Part shown: positions 23,772 to 37,993 of the stretch, piece by piece
Layout of the letters: each line of letters begins with the position of its first letter
Numbering within the stretch: position 1 is the first letter of the stretch
NCBI RefSeq assembly: GCF_030674635.1
Contig: NZ_CP089978.1
Coordinates: 2,338,980-2,402,979 of the forward strand
DNA: 64,000 nucleotides
Reading direction: 5' to 3'
DNA from: Moraxella sp. ZY210820
GTDB lineage: Bacteria > Pseudomonadota > Gammaproteobacteria > Pseudomonadales > Moraxellaceae
The notes under the pieces: generated by a model
Seen by the model: the letters and a program-made list of their open reading frames with translations, nothing else
What the model was told of the DNA's origin: nothing
The model's database searches: none
Position numbers and translations under genes: made by a program

Positions 23772-23848
23772 TTATTTTTCCCATTTAAAAATATATAGCC
23801 ATCATAACATAATATGTCTCATCTTATCAAAAAAAATTTATGGAAATA

Positions 23849-25732
23849 TTACACTGCTAAATCCGCTAAATCACCTTTTTGTTCGAGCCATATTTTGCGG
23901 TCAGATGCACGTTTTTTCGCCAATAATTTATCTAACAAGCCTGATGTAAATTGAATATCATCTAAATCAAGTTGTACCAATCGGCGAGTATCTGGTGACA
24001 TAGTCGTCTCTCGTAATTGTGATGGATTCATCTCGCCCAAGCCTTTAAAACGAGTAATTTGCGGATTTTTACCTTTGACTTTTTGTAAGATGGTATTCAA
24101 TTCATCATCATCAAGGGCATAATAAACCTCTTTCGCACTATCAATACGATATAATGGAGGCATCGCCACATATAAATGTCCACCTGCGACTAAAGCTGGG
24201 AAATGTTTCACAAACAACGCACACAATAAGGTTGCGATATGTAAACCGTCCGAATCAGCATCGGCTAAAATACAAATTTTGCCATAACGTAATTCTGATA
24301 AATCATCACTCGCTGGGTCAACACCAATCGCAATGGCAATATCATGTACTTCTTGCGATGCCAATACTTCATCAGACGAGACTTCCCAAGTATTTAAAAT
24401 TTTGCCACGAATTGGCATAATCGCTTGGAAATTTTTATCTCGAGCTTGCTTGGCTGAACCACCTGCCGAGTCGCCTTCGACAATAAATAATTCAGAATTT
24501 TCACGCTCCGTACCAACACAATCGGCTAATTTACCCGGTAAAGCAGGACCAGATGTGATTTTTTTACGTTCAACTTTTTTCGATGCTTTTAAACGTCTGC
24601 CTGCTTTTTCGATGGCGAGTTCAGCCAGTTGCGTAGCAATCTCAGGATATTGATTGAGCCATAATGCAAAACTATCTTTGGCGATACTTTGTACGATTGC
24701 CACGGCTTCACGGCTCGATAAGCGTTCTTTGGTTTGTCCTGAAAATTGTGGTTCTTGATGTTTCAATGACAAAATAAAATTCACGCCGTCCCAGACATCT
24801 TCAGGCGATAATTTGACATTGCGTGGTAATAAATTGCGTAATTCACAAAATTCTCGTAAGGCTTCAGTCATACCTGTACGTAAACCATTGACATGTGTGC
24901 CACCTTGAGCGGTTGGAATGAGATTGACATAACTTTCTTGAACTTGCTCTCCGCCATCAATATTCCAACAAATGGCAAATTCCGCCTGCGATTTTTCTAC
25001 CGTTCCTTTAGCCACAAATGGTATCTCTGGCAAAATTTCTCTATCATTAATTTCATCTTTTAGATAATCAACTAAGCCATTATCAAATTGCCAAACAATA
25101 TTTTCATGGTTAATTTCATCAATATATTCAATACTTAAGCCCGCACAGAGTACCGCTTTCGCTTTAAGATTATGCTTTAGGGCTTTTAAAGCAAATTTAA
25201 CATTATCAAAATATTTTTCATTGGGATAAAAACGCACAGTTGTACCAGTCTGTTTTTTAGCGACTTTATTTTCATCAATCTGTAAACCACCGACCGCTTC
25301 GCCATCAACAAAATCCATGCGATAAATATGCCCATTACGCTGAACTGCAACTTCCACTTTATGCGATAAAGCATTGACCACAGAAATCCCTACACCGTGT
25401 AAACCGCCTGAAAATTCATAGTTTTTATCGCTAAATTTACCACCAGCGTGCAATTTAGTTAAAATAATTTCAATCCCTGATTGTCCGTATTCTGGGTGAA
25501 TATCCACAGGCATACCACGTCCATTATCCTGCACCGACAATGAGCCATCAGCATACACTTTAACCACAATTTTATTGGCAAAACCTGCTAAGGCTTCATC
25601 AACCGCATTATCAATCACTTCTTGAGCCAAATGATTTGGACGAGATGTGTCGGTGTACATTCCTGGTCTAAGACGGACTGGGTCGAGACCTGTTAAAACT
25701 TGTAATTCATGAGTAGTGTATTGCGTGGACAT
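23849..25732 (-). CDS. parE: DNA topoisomerase IV subunit B
   Basis: ATPase subunit of topoisomerase IV, which decatenates daughter chromosomes with ParC. The GHKL ATPase has 'EVIDNAVDEALAG', 'VQDNGRGMPVDIH' and 'SGGLHGVGISVVNAL'. The TOPRIM domain has 'LFIVEGDSAGGSAKQARDK' and 'ILADADSDGLHI' (normally DADVDGAHI-like; ParE-type HI retained). The C-terminus includes 'ITRFKGLGEMNPSQLRETTM'. 627 residues, typical. Distinguished from GyrB by its shorter length and lack of the GyrB insert. parC is not in the window. It lies between the two rRNA repeats, so a deletion between them would be lethal. Confidence 0.95.
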   Translation of the reverse strand: MSTQYTTHELQVLTGLDPVRLRPGMYTDTSRPNHLAQEVIDNAVDEALAGFANKIVVKVYADGSLSVQDNGRGMPVDIHPEYGQSGIEIILTKLHAGGKFSDKNYEFSGGLHGVGISVVNALSHKVEVAVQRNGHIYRMDFVDGEAVGGLQIDENKVAKKQTGTTVRFYPNEKYFDNVKFALKALKHNLKAKAVLCAGLSIEYIDEINHENIVWQFDNGLVDYLKDEINDREILPEIPFVAKGTVEKSQAEFAICWNIDGGEQVQESYVNLIPTAQGGTHVNGLRTGMTEALREFCELRNLLPRNVKLSPEDVWDGVNFILSLKHQEPQFSGQTKERLSSREAVAIVQSIAKDSFALWLNQYPEIATQLAELAIEKAGRRLKASKKVERKKITSGPALPGKLADCVGTERENSELFIVEGDSAGGSAKQARDKNFQAIMPIRGKILNTWEVSSDEVLASQEVHDIAIAIGVDPASDDLSELRYGKICILADADSDGLHIATLLCALFVKHFPALVAGGHLYVAMPPLYRIDSAKEVYYALDDDELNTILQKVKGKNPQITRFKGLGEMNPSQLRETTMSPDTRRLVQLDLDDIQFTSGLLDKLLAKKRASDRKIWLEQKGDLADLAV

Positions 25733-25886
25733 AGCAGATGGCTCTAATTTAAAAAATGAAATTTTAACGGAAAATATCAGTTAATGCAAAATAATCACTT
25801 ATTCATAACTGTATAAAATATTTGACTTTTAGAATGATTACTCTATAATGAAAAATATCATTTTTATCCATTCAAGGGAGCTTGCG

Positions 25887-27725
25887 ATGTTTCGTCCATT
25901 AACATTAACACTAGCATTATCTGCATTAATGAGTACAGCGAGTTTTGCACAAGATTTTAGTAAAACTGTTTTCTTTGGTGATAGCTTGTCCGATACAGGG
26001 CGTATTAAAGAAATTATTAGCGGTGAAAATCCTGCCTTAGGAAGCATATTGCAAGACTCATTTACCACGAATCCAACACCAGTATGGACACGTGTATTAG
26101 CTAATAGCTATGGCACAAGTGCTGAACCTTATACTGCAAACAATCCTAAAGGTACAAATTATACCGTTGGAGCTTCGCAAGCAGGAAAAGAAGCAATATG
26201 GAATGGCTTAGTAGAAATTCCATCGACTAAAAAACAAATTGCTAGTTATTTAGCCAATAATAACGGAAAAGCTGACCCAAATGCATTATATTCTGTTTGG
26301 ATTGGGGCAAATGATTTATTTGCGGTAGCAGAAAATCCTAGCAATGCTCAAGCTTCAATTATAAATTCAGCAACTCGTGCAGTAGCAGATGTTGAAACAC
26401 TGAATCAAGCAGGTGCAAAACTGATTTTAGTACCTAATATTCCTGATTTAGCATTAACACCATTAATTTTAAATAATCCTGCTTTAGCAACACCTGCTCA
26501 GCAAGCAGCTCAGCTATATAATGCAAATCTATACAATGGGTTAAATCAAACTACTGCCAATGTTGTTCCTGCCAATACTTTTAAATTATTGCAAGAAGCA
26601 ACAGCAAACCCGACTGGTTTTGGCTTTAAAAATGTAACGGGGGTAGCGTGTGCAAATCAATTAGGTGTACCAACATCTGAATCATTGGCATGTACTACAG
26701 CAAATTTAGCCGATGCTAACGATAGTGAAAATTATATGTTTGCCGATGCTATTCACCCAGCAGGGCGTACTCATCGTATTCTAGCTCAATATTACCGTTC
26801 AATTATTGAAGCACCTGCACAAGTAGGTGTATTGACTAATAGTTTAGTAGTACAAGGTAATAACCAAAATCAGCAAATGCAACGCCGTTTACAACAAATC
26901 AAGCCTACACAAAATAACTGGTGGGTTGATGGGCAAGTAAGTCATAGTGAAGTCAATCAAGTCAAAACTGATGGTTTAGATAGCCAAGTACGTTTAGGTG
27001 CTGATGTCGCCAAAGGTGGGCATAATACTGGTTTATATGTACAATTAGGTCAGCAAAAAAATGAAATCGGTAAAAATTCTACCGATGTACAACAATTTGG
27101 TTTAGGACTGTACCATCGTTATCAACATAATCAATGGCGATTACAAAGCCATGCAGGTCTTGACCATTTAGCGATTGAACATACACGTCAGGTAAATTGG
27201 GATGGGGAAGCACGTCAGCATAATGCAGAAACTGATGGACAACGTTTACAAGTGAGTACCCGTGGCTCTTATGATATTCAACAAGGCAATTTAACTTATA
27301 CACCATATTTAGGTGCAAGTTATCAGCGTTTAAATATTAACGATTTGTTGGAAAATCAAACTAATTTATCAACTGCAATGAAGTTTCATGGGCATAGCCA
27401 GAAGTCATTACAAGGTGAGTTAGGTTTAAATGTGAATTATAAAGTTAATCCTCAAACCAATATCTATGGTGGTTTAGGCGTAAGTCATGAATTTGAAAAT
27501 CAAGATTTTAATATTACAGCATCTTTACCAAGCATTAGCCAATATAACCGTGGTTTTACAATGCCAATTAACTCAAAAACAGACAAAACTGCCGTCAATG
27601 CTCACATAGGTGCTGAATGGCAATTTGCACCTAAAGCGACTTTGATAGGCGGTATCAATACACAAACTGCAGGTAGCGAAACACAAAATATTGGTGGTTT
27701 TATCGGTGTAAACGGACAATTCTAA
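25887..27725 (+). CDS. GDSL-family esterase autotransporter
   Basis: Outer-membrane autotransporter with an SGNH/GDSL esterase passenger, EstA-like. The signal peptide is residues 1 to about 22 (ends TASFAQ). Catalytic blocks: 'VFFGDSLSDTGR' (nucleophile Ser), 'SVWIGANDLFAV' (block III Asn) and 'MFADAIHPAGRTH' (Asp and His of block V). From about residue 340 the sequence becomes an antiparallel beta-barrel and ends in the outer-membrane signature Phe (NGQF). Start chosen at 25887 because AAGGGAG lies 6 nt upstream; an in-frame ATG at 25848 lacks a ribosome site and would spoil the signal peptide. Only two Cys residues are in the passenger. Confidence 0.9.
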   Translation: MFRPLTLTLALSALMSTASFAQDFSKTVFFGDSLSDTGRIKEIISGENPALGSILQDSFTTNPTPVWTRVLANSYGTSAEPYTANNPKGTNYTVGASQAGKEAIWNGLVEIPSTKKQIASYLANNNGKADPNALYSVWIGANDLFAVAENPSNAQASIINSATRAVADVETLNQAGAKLILVPNIPDLALTPLILNNPALATPAQQAAQLYNANLYNGLNQTTANVVPANTFKLLQEATANPTGFGFKNVTGVACANQLGVPTSESLACTTANLADANDSENYMFADAIHPAGRTHRILAQYYRSIIEAPAQVGVLTNSLVVQGNNQNQQMQRRLQQIKPTQNNWWVDGQVSHSEVNQVKTDGLDSQVRLGADVAKGGHNTGLYVQLGQQKNEIGKNSTDVQQFGLGLYHRYQHNQWRLQSHAGLDHLAIEHTRQVNWDGEARQHNAETDGQRLQVSTRGSYDIQQGNLTYTPYLGASYQRLNINDLLENQTNLSTAMKFHGHSQKSLQGELGLNVNYKVNPQTNIYGGLGVSHEFENQDFNITASLPSISQYNRGFTMPINSKTDKTAVNAHIGAEWQFAPKATLIGGINTQTAGSETQNIGGFIGVNGQF

Positions 27726-27752
27726 ATATTTTAGAGTTTCTTTTTTAATGAT

Positions 27753-27784
27753 AAGGAAAGGTACTGCATAGTGCCTTTCTTTAT
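27753..27784 (+). terminator. Terminator of the esterase gene
   Basis: AAGGAAAGGTACT/AGTGCCTTTCTT stem with a G-T pair, then TTTATTTT, 28 bp after the stop. Confidence 0.75.
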
Positions 27785-27894
27785 TTTGAGATAAATATCT
27801 ATTCAAGCAATAAAAATTTTAAAATTCACTTTTAATTTATTGCAAAATGCAGTAATATCCTTATAAATAGTATGTAAATAATAAGGAGTTAGGT

Positions 27895-28335
27895 ATGTAC
27901 CAACATATTATTGTCCCTGTTGATGGTTCTCGCACTTCACTTAAGGCGATTGCTCAAACAGCCACATTAGCAAAAACCTTTCAGAGTAAAGTTACAGCTG
28001 TTTGTGTATTAACTTTAGATCCTTTTGTGGGTGTAGAATTTGTTGATACACGTGCTTTGTCAGAACGTTACGCACAAGAAGCACGTCAAGGCATACAAGA
28101 GATTTTGGACCATGCAAAACAATTATTTGCTGAACAAGGTGTTGTAGTTGATACGCAAATCATCGAAGGAATAGAAGTACATACTGAATTGGTTAAATTG
28201 GTAGAACAAGTCAATGCCGATTTAGTGGTAATGGGTTCACATGGACGTAAAGGATTAAAGAAAATGGTTTTAGGAAGTGTGGCTCAAAACCTATTAGGCG
28301 AAATTCATGTACCTGTTTTGGTGGTGCGTGATTAA
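27895..28335 (+). CDS. Universal stress protein UspA family
   Basis: 146-residue single-domain Usp. It begins 'MYQHIIVPVDGSRTSLKAI' and ends with the ATP-binding signature 'MGSHGRKGLKKMVLGSVAQN' (G-2x-G-9x-G-S) and 'PVLVVRD', so it is likely an ATP-binding, dimeric cytosolic stress protein. Ribosome site AAGGAG precedes the ATG. A truncated paralogue of its 3' half is found at 41435-41629, almost identical in protein sequence. Single gene with its own terminator at 28387. Confidence 0.92.
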   Translation: MYQHIIVPVDGSRTSLKAIAQTATLAKTFQSKVTAVCVLTLDPFVGVEFVDTRALSERYAQEARQGIQEILDHAKQLFAEQGVVVDTQIIEGIEVHTELVKLVEQVNADLVVMGSHGRKGLKKMVLGSVAQNLLGEIHVPVLVVRD

Positions 28336-28386
28336 GCATTTAATGATATAAATTGTATCTAAATGATTGTAATCCATTGATTTAGC

Positions 28387-28412
28387 GTAGGGATAAAAAT
28401 AATTATCCCTAC
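28387..28412. terminator. uspA terminator (bidirectional)
   Basis: 10-bp perfect stem GTAGGGATAA/TTATCCCTAC between convergent uspA and the membrane-protein gene. Confidence 0.7.
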
Positions 28413-28436
28413 TTTATTCCATTCAATCATTATGTA

Positions 28437-28862
28437 TCATTCACTAGGTAAAACTCTTGCTGAAATAAAGCCAATGCATATACAAAATACTAGAATAACA
28501 ATCAATACACCATATTCATTCCAAATATTTTGATCCGCTACAAGCACAAGATAAAACACTGCAGAAATCTCTGCTAATATGGTATACAATAATCCAACCA
28601 TTGCTCTATGAACAAAATTATTTGTAAATTTTAAGGCACGTGCAATGTTTTTTACCACCGTTGAAGATACGAATACACCTATTAAAAAAACAGGTATCAT
28701 AAATATTGCAAATAACAACACCAAAAGGTTAATAAAAATCATACCCAAAACAGTAGCTATACCATAAACACTCATTGATAATATTAGCATAGAATTCAAT
28801 AGTTTATCATAAGCATCTTTTGTTTGAACCTTTCGCATTATTATCTCTAAACCATATAACAT
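28437..28862 (-). CDS. Hypothetical membrane protein (141 aa)
   Basis: Four predicted transmembrane helices (about residues 26-45, 48-70, 88-110 and 115-135) joined by short loops, with a basic N-terminus ('MRKVQTKDAYDKLLNS'). No recognised family. The first ATG (28862) has GGAG four bases upstream; a second at 28838 would also give a complete protein. Convergent with uspA, downstream of the ABC-F gene by 99 bp. Possibly a single-gene unit. Confidence 0.65.
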   Translation of the reverse strand: MLYGLEIIMRKVQTKDAYDKLLNSMLILSMSVYGIATVLGMIFINLLVLLFAIFMIPVFLIGVFVSSTVVKNIARALKFTNNFVHRAMVGLLYTILAEISAVFYLVLVADQNIWNEYGVLIVILVFCICIGFISARVLPSE

Positions 28863-28961
28863 GATTCTCCATTATACAGCATACATCTAACATACTATAC
28901 CTTTTAATAATACTAGGGCAAAATATTTCTGCCCCTACCATCATATCAAATCACACATATA

Positions 28962-30890
28962 TCATTCATCAAATCCATTTTCCATTTCTTCTAGTTCCAT
29001 CATCAATTCTAATAATAACTCTTCTAATTCAGCGAGTTGAGATTTTTGTTGCTGTTGTTGTTCCATAATGGCTAACAATTCTGCTTTTTTATCCGCTTGA
29101 TACAAACTTTCATCCGCCAATTTTTGCTCAATTTCGGCTAATGTAGCTTGGATTTTACTCATTTTAGCTTCATTTTGCTCAATTTTTTTACGAATTGGAC
29201 GGGTTAATTCTCGTCTGCGAGCCATTTCTTTACGTTGGGCTTCTTTATCGACTTTTTGATGTTTAATTTCAGGTTCAGCGGTTTTATATTCAGCCATTTG
29301 TTGTGCAATCATCTGCTGGCGGGCTTGGCGTAACCATTGACTATAATCATTTAAATCGCCATCAAACTCTTTGACTTTACCATCATGAATTAAATATAAC
29401 TCATCACAAACTGCTGCAATTAGTTGCCGTTCGTGTGAAACCAACACTACAGCTCCTGCAAAATCTTGCAATGCCATCGACAAAGCATGACGCATATCTA
29501 AATCTAAATGGTTAGTTGGTTCATCTAAAATCAATACATTAGGACGTTGCCAAACAATCAATGCTAACGCTAATCTCGCTCGTTCACCACCTGAAAATTT
29601 CTCACATGGCGTATCCATACGCTCGCCACTAAAGCCAAAACCGCCTAAAAATGCACGCAAACTTGCTTCACTAATGGTTTTATCAGCAATACGAGACAGT
29701 TGCAACATTGGACTAGCTTGAGCATCTAAATTATCCATTTGATGTTGAGTAAAATAACCAATATTGAGTAATTCCGATGCTTTCCTCTCCCCTGCCAATA
29801 ATAACAAATCACCAACTAAACTTTTAATTAGCGTTGATTTTCCTGCACCATTTAAACCTAATAATCCCAAACGGCTATTTGGTGTAATTTGTAGATTAAT
29901 TTTTTTTGCTAGTATTTTATCAGCAGAATAACCAATACTTGCCTCATTGAGTTGCAATAATGGCGAACTCATTTTACTCGGTTCACGAAATTGAAAGGTA
30001 AATGGCGTATCAATATGGGCGGGAGCAAGCTGTTGCATACGCTCAAGTTGTTTAATACGGCTTTGTGCCTGACGTGCTTTAGTCGCTTTAGCCTTAAAAC
30101 GGTCAATAAATTTTTGTAAATGGGCTTTAGTTTCTTGTTGTTTTTCATAGGCTTGTTGTTGTTGAGCCAAGCGTTCACTACGAATAATTTCAAATTGAGA
30201 ATAATTACCTGTATAGAGTGTTAATTCTGCATTTTCAATATGTAAAATATGGTCAGTCACAGCATCTAAAAAATCTCTATCGTGTGAAATTAAAATCAAC
30301 GTCCCTTGATAATGATTTAACCAATCTTCTAACCATAAAATCGCATCTAAATCCAAATGGTTGGTCGGCTCATCGAGCAATAATAAATCAGAACGGCTCA
30401 TCAAAGTACGAGCAAGATTTAATCTCATACGCCAACCACCCGAGAAACTTTTCACCGATTGTTGTGGTTGATGTGGTAAAAAGCCTAATCCAGCCAATAA
30501 TGTTGAGGCTTTTGCTACTACTGAATAGCCTTGAATTTCATCAAAACGCCCATGTAAACGAGCCAATTGTTCATCGCTTAATTGTTCAGGCTGTTGTAAT
30601 TGCTGTTGAATTGACCAATACTCTGTATCACCAGAAAGTACAAAATCGAGTGCTGTCATCTCTAAGGCTTCAATTTCTTGTGCCATGTGAGCAATCGTCC
30701 AATGTTGAGGACGGCTTAATTCACCAACATCTGCCCCCAATTCGCCCAATAATGCCGCAAATAGTGATGATTTCCCTGCACCATTGATACCCGTTAAACC
30801 GACTTTCCAATTTGGATGAATTTGTAAATTTGCATTTTGAAATAAAACACGAGAGCCTTGACGTAAAGCAAAATTTTGTAATTGAATCAT
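28962..30890 (-). CDS. ABC-F family ATPase, YheS-like
   Basis: 642 residues with two ATP-binding cassettes and no membrane domain. NBD1 has Walker A 'GINGAGKSSLFAAL', signature 'SFSGGWRMRLNLARTLMSRS' and Walker B 'LLLLDEPTNHLD'. NBD2 has 'GLNGAGKSTLIKSL', 'KFSGGERARLALALI' and 'VLILDEPTNHLDLD'. A P-site-tRNA-interaction-motif linker of basic coiled coil lies between ('KQQETKAHLQKFIDRFKAKA'). The C-terminus is a Glu/Gln-rich coiled coil. Such proteins bind the ribosomal E-site and rescue or regulate translation. The N-terminus resembles E. coli YheS more than Uup or EttA. Confidence 0.88.
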   Translation of the reverse strand: MIQLQNFALRQGSRVLFQNANLQIHPNWKVGLTGINGAGKSSLFAALLGELGADVGELSRPQHWTIAHMAQEIEALEMTALDFVLSGDTEYWSIQQQLQQPEQLSDEQLARLHGRFDEIQGYSVVAKASTLLAGLGFLPHQPQQSVKSFSGGWRMRLNLARTLMSRSDLLLLDEPTNHLDLDAILWLEDWLNHYQGTLILISHDRDFLDAVTDHILHIENAELTLYTGNYSQFEIIRSERLAQQQQAYEKQQETKAHLQKFIDRFKAKATKARQAQSRIKQLERMQQLAPAHIDTPFTFQFREPSKMSSPLLQLNEASIGYSADKILAKKINLQITPNSRLGLLGLNGAGKSTLIKSLVGDLLLLAGERKASELLNIGYFTQHQMDNLDAQASPMLQLSRIADKTISEASLRAFLGGFGFSGERMDTPCEKFSGGERARLALALIVWQRPNVLILDEPTNHLDLDMRHALSMALQDFAGAVVLVSHERQLIAAVCDELYLIHDGKVKEFDGDLNDYSQWLRQARQQMIAQQMAEYKTAEPEIKHQKVDKEAQRKEMARRRELTRPIRKKIEQNEAKMSKIQATLAEIEQKLADESLYQADKKAELLAIMEQQQQQKSQLAELEELLLELMMELEEMENGFDE

Positions 30891-30959
30891 GATAGTATAA
30901 TCAAATAAATAAAAGATATTTTAAAAGTAAATAATTAAGAATACAAATAATTTATGTAA

Positions 30960-31001
30960 TAAAAAACCTTCAACCATTATTTATTTGATTGAAGGTTTTT
31001 A
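30960..31001 (-). terminator. rRNA operon copy 2 terminator
   Basis: Same hairpin as at 5262-5303; the flanking A-run is one base shorter here. Confidence 0.85.
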
Positions 31002-31010
31002 TTTAAAAAG

Positions 31011-31125
31011 GAGTTGGCGATGACTTACTCTCACATGGTTAACACCACACTACCATCAGCGCTAAGTGGTTTCACTTCTGAGTTCGGGAAGGGATCAGGT
31101 GGTTCACACTTGCTATGGTCGCCAA
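31011..31125 (-). rRNA. rrf: 5S ribosomal RNA (copy 2)
   Basis: Same sequence as copy 1 at a constant offset of 25,698 bp. Ends assigned from the terminal stem. Confidence 0.92.
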
Positions 31126-31237
31126 CGAAACTGGTACAGCGAGTATTGAGCTGAGTTGTTTTGTTCATTGCATTTTCTGAATCAAGTTTTCACATTTATT
31201 TTGGATTATTGTGTTTATACAACAACTTGGGTGTTGT

Positions 31238-34131
<2,894 letters not shown>

Positions 34132-34576
34132 ATACAACCCCAAATTGTCGTTTAAATAAATATTTTAAAATATCTATTCATTCTTTCAACTTAAAGTCAC
34201 ACAATCTATTCCAAAACGCTTGATTCAGTTTTTGCTAGTCCTCAATTAAATCTTTTCATCTTACGACTACTTCAATCTATTGAGTGAACAATTATTTTCA
34301 GACTCAATTCTTGCTGTTAATGAATGATGTTTTATAGCTTTAACCTGTGTTATCACTTATAAAACTGTAATACCTCATCAGTATCACTTAAATTTTATGC
34401 TTTAATTACTCACTAATTTCTTTACTTAGTGAACTTAATTGCATAAGTTAATTATTATAACATAATAACTAATTTATTCAATCAAATAAATCATTTAATC
34501 TATACCGTACAGAAAAATCATAGATTTTTATCTTGTGTTCGGACTAAGATTATTAATCTTTGCTATTCCTCACTTA

Positions 34577-34652
34577 TGGTGGAGACTAGGAGAGTCGAAC
34601 TCCTGACCTCCTGCGTGCAAAGCAGGCGCTCTACCAACTAAGCTAAGTCCCC
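34577..34652 (-). tRNA. tRNA-Ala (TGC) copy 2
   Basis: Same as copy 1; anticodon TGC, CCA encoded. Confidence 0.95.
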
Positions 34653-34718
34653 ATAGCTTTTCATTTATCTTACCATCTATATTTTTAACTACTTGCACTT
34701 TAAAGTGCTTGCAATTAG

Positions 34719-34795
<77 letters not shown>

Positions 34796-34866
34796 TCAGA
34801 TAAACTCTTTCAGAAGAACAACTTGTTGTGGATTCTAACTATCATCAAACGAATCTTTTTTTTCGT

Positions 34867-36399
<1,533 letters not shown>

Positions 36400-36734
36400 A
36401 ATTCATTCTTAATCAGCATTCATCATCATAAACATAACAACAAATACCAATTCGCCCATTCAATCACTAGCAAAATTTTCGCTCAAATAAATCTCGAGTC
36501 AATTTCTACCAAATCAAATGAACTTTATATTCAATTTAAAATATAAAAATCCATCCAATAATAGCAAAAATCCACACAAGTTGTTCTTCTATCTCTCTTA
36601 ATGAATTATCAACCATCTCTTCAATTGTTGATTATTACTATCACAAATTTATAAGATAATATCTTATAAACATAAATACTTAAAATCAATATTTAATTTA
36701 AATTCAAAATATTATCATCTTGCGATAGATGTGT

Positions 36735-36763
36735 ATTATAGACACAACTCAAACCTTTGTCAA
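36735..36763 (-). promoter_or_regulatory. rRNA operon copy 2 promoter
   Basis: TTGACA (36758-36763), 17-bp spacer, TATAAT (36735-36740) on the minus strand. It lies outside the repeat and its spacer differs from copy 1 (17 against 16 bp), so the two operons may differ in strength. The remaining DNA to 36950 is AT-rich and shows no gene. Confidence 0.85.
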
Positions 36764-36950
36764 ACTTTTTTTCAAAATATTTTCATCATCTTTCAATTAA
36801 TTATTCCAGTTGCATGATATTTGAGCAAATATTGATGTTTTATTGCATTTAACACAATGTCTTTTGCTTTTATTATTGTTTTATCAACTATTTTATGTTT
36901 GAATAGATTTCTTCTAAATTAATCATAGGATTGTAGGGGTTTCTAATCGT

Positions 36951-37484
36951 ATGGATAGGATATGGAATCAAAAAGGTCTAACACTCATTGAACTGGTAGT
37001 TGTCATTGCTATTTTAGCTATTATTGCTACAGTTGCTATCCCACGTATTCAACTCATGTTAGCAAGACAAGAAATGCAAAATATTTCCATTTTAATTCCA
37101 CAAATCTTAAGAGCCGCTCGGCATGAGGCTTTCTTACGGCGTAAAGATATTGTTGTTTGTTCGAGTAATGATGGACTAATATGTACCAATCATTCTCTGT
37201 GGCAAAACCATATTATTACATTTGTTGATACAAATCATAATCGTCAAAAAGATGAGCATGAAGAAATACTTTCATCACAATATGTAAACGCAAAATATGC
37301 AACGATTACACGTATAGGTGCAAGACACGCCAATTATATTATGTTTAAAAGTAGCAATGCTCTCCCTCAAGGTTCTCAAGGTAGTTTTTATTATTGCTCT
37401 TTAATGGACAAATCTTTAAATCGCCGTATTATCTTAAATGGCATGGGGTGGCATAGAATTGAAAAATTAGATTCTTGTTCTTAA
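36951..37484 (+). CDS. FimT/GspH-type pseudopilin
   Basis: 177 residues. The leader 'MDRIWNQKG' is followed by 'LTLIELVVVIAILAIIATVA', a class III prepilin signal with Gly at -1 and Glu at +5, so it should be cleaved and methylated by PilD. The rest resembles minor pseudopilins of the FimT/FimU group. It has two Cys pairs ('VVCSSNDGLIC' and 'FYYCSLMDK..DSCS') and the usual basic 'PRIQLMLARQEMQNISILIP' helix. FimT in other bacteria aids DNA uptake or pilus initiation. No other minor pilin genes are adjacent, which is unusual as they usually form an operon. Terminator at 37534. Confidence 0.85.
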   Translation: MDRIWNQKGLTLIELVVVIAILAIIATVAIPRIQLMLARQEMQNISILIPQILRAARHEAFLRRKDIVVCSSNDGLICTNHSLWQNHIITFVDTNHNRQKDEHEEILSSQYVNAKYATITRIGARHANYIMFKSSNALPQGSQGSFYYCSLMDKSLNRRIILNGMGWHRIEKLDSCS

Positions 37485-37533
37485 ATACCTCCTATATAAT
37501 TTTTAGATATAATTCTATTACTTGAATAAAAAT

Positions 37534-37558
37534 CACCTTAGTGATAAGGCGTTTTTTT
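37534..37558 (+). terminator. FimT-like gene terminator
   Basis: CACCTTA-GTGA-TAAGGCG stem followed by TTTTTTT, 50 bp after the stop. Confidence 0.8.
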
Positions 37559-37642
37559 AAACACACATGAAGTTGAAAGTGAAAAGAAAAATTGCAACAA
37601 CGTCGTTGATTTAATAAGAAGGATTGAAGTGAGATAAAAGAG

Positions 37643-37680
37643 AAAAATCTGCTTAAATTGAGTTTTAAGCAGATTTTTTA
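37643..37680 (-). terminator. Terminator of the GTPase operon
   Basis: AAAAATCTGCTTAA/TTAAGCAGATTTTT hairpin 50 bp past the small coiled-coil gene, with T-tracts on both strands. Confidence 0.8.
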
Positions 37681-37729
37681 TTTAGATAGAATCTTTATAT
37701 ACATTCTGATTCTGTAGTTGTTGAATCTG

Positions 37730-37978
37730 TTACTGTATAGAATGGATTTTATTGCGACACTTATCAATTTCTTGTTCAGCTTCATTATCTGTCTTCATAT
37801 GGGCACGGTCTAGTTTATCATAGCGTTCCCAAAAAGATTCGTCAGATTCAAAAAAACCTTTTTTTAACTTATTCAATGCCACACTACGGCGATAGATTCC
37901 GTCTTCGTAGCTTTCGATGTTACGCTCAAGCACTTCAATCTCAGAGCGTAGTTGATTAATTTTATTTTGATTACTCAT
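37730..37978 (-). CDS. Small coiled-coil protein in the GTPase operon
   Basis: 82 residues, almost entirely helical and charged. A heptad-like N-terminal helix (about residues 1-30) is followed by 'ESDESFWERYDKLDRAHMKT' and a second helix ('DNEAEQEIDKCRNKIHSIQ'). No known domain. It starts 15 bp after the stop of the upstream GTPase gene on the same strand and ends at the operon terminator, so it is probably expressed with the two GTPases and may be their partner or effector. The function is not recognised. Confidence 0.7.
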   Translation of the reverse strand: MSNQNKINQLRSEIEVLERNIESYEDGIYRRSVALNKLKKGFFESDESFWERYDKLDRAHMKTDNEAEQEIDKCRNKIHSIQ

Positions 37979-37993
37979 ATCATTCAGCCTTTA

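Noticed and set aside
30218..30787. 189-codon plus-strand frame within the ABC-F gene
   Set aside because: Antisense shadow of a well-supported gene, no family pattern.
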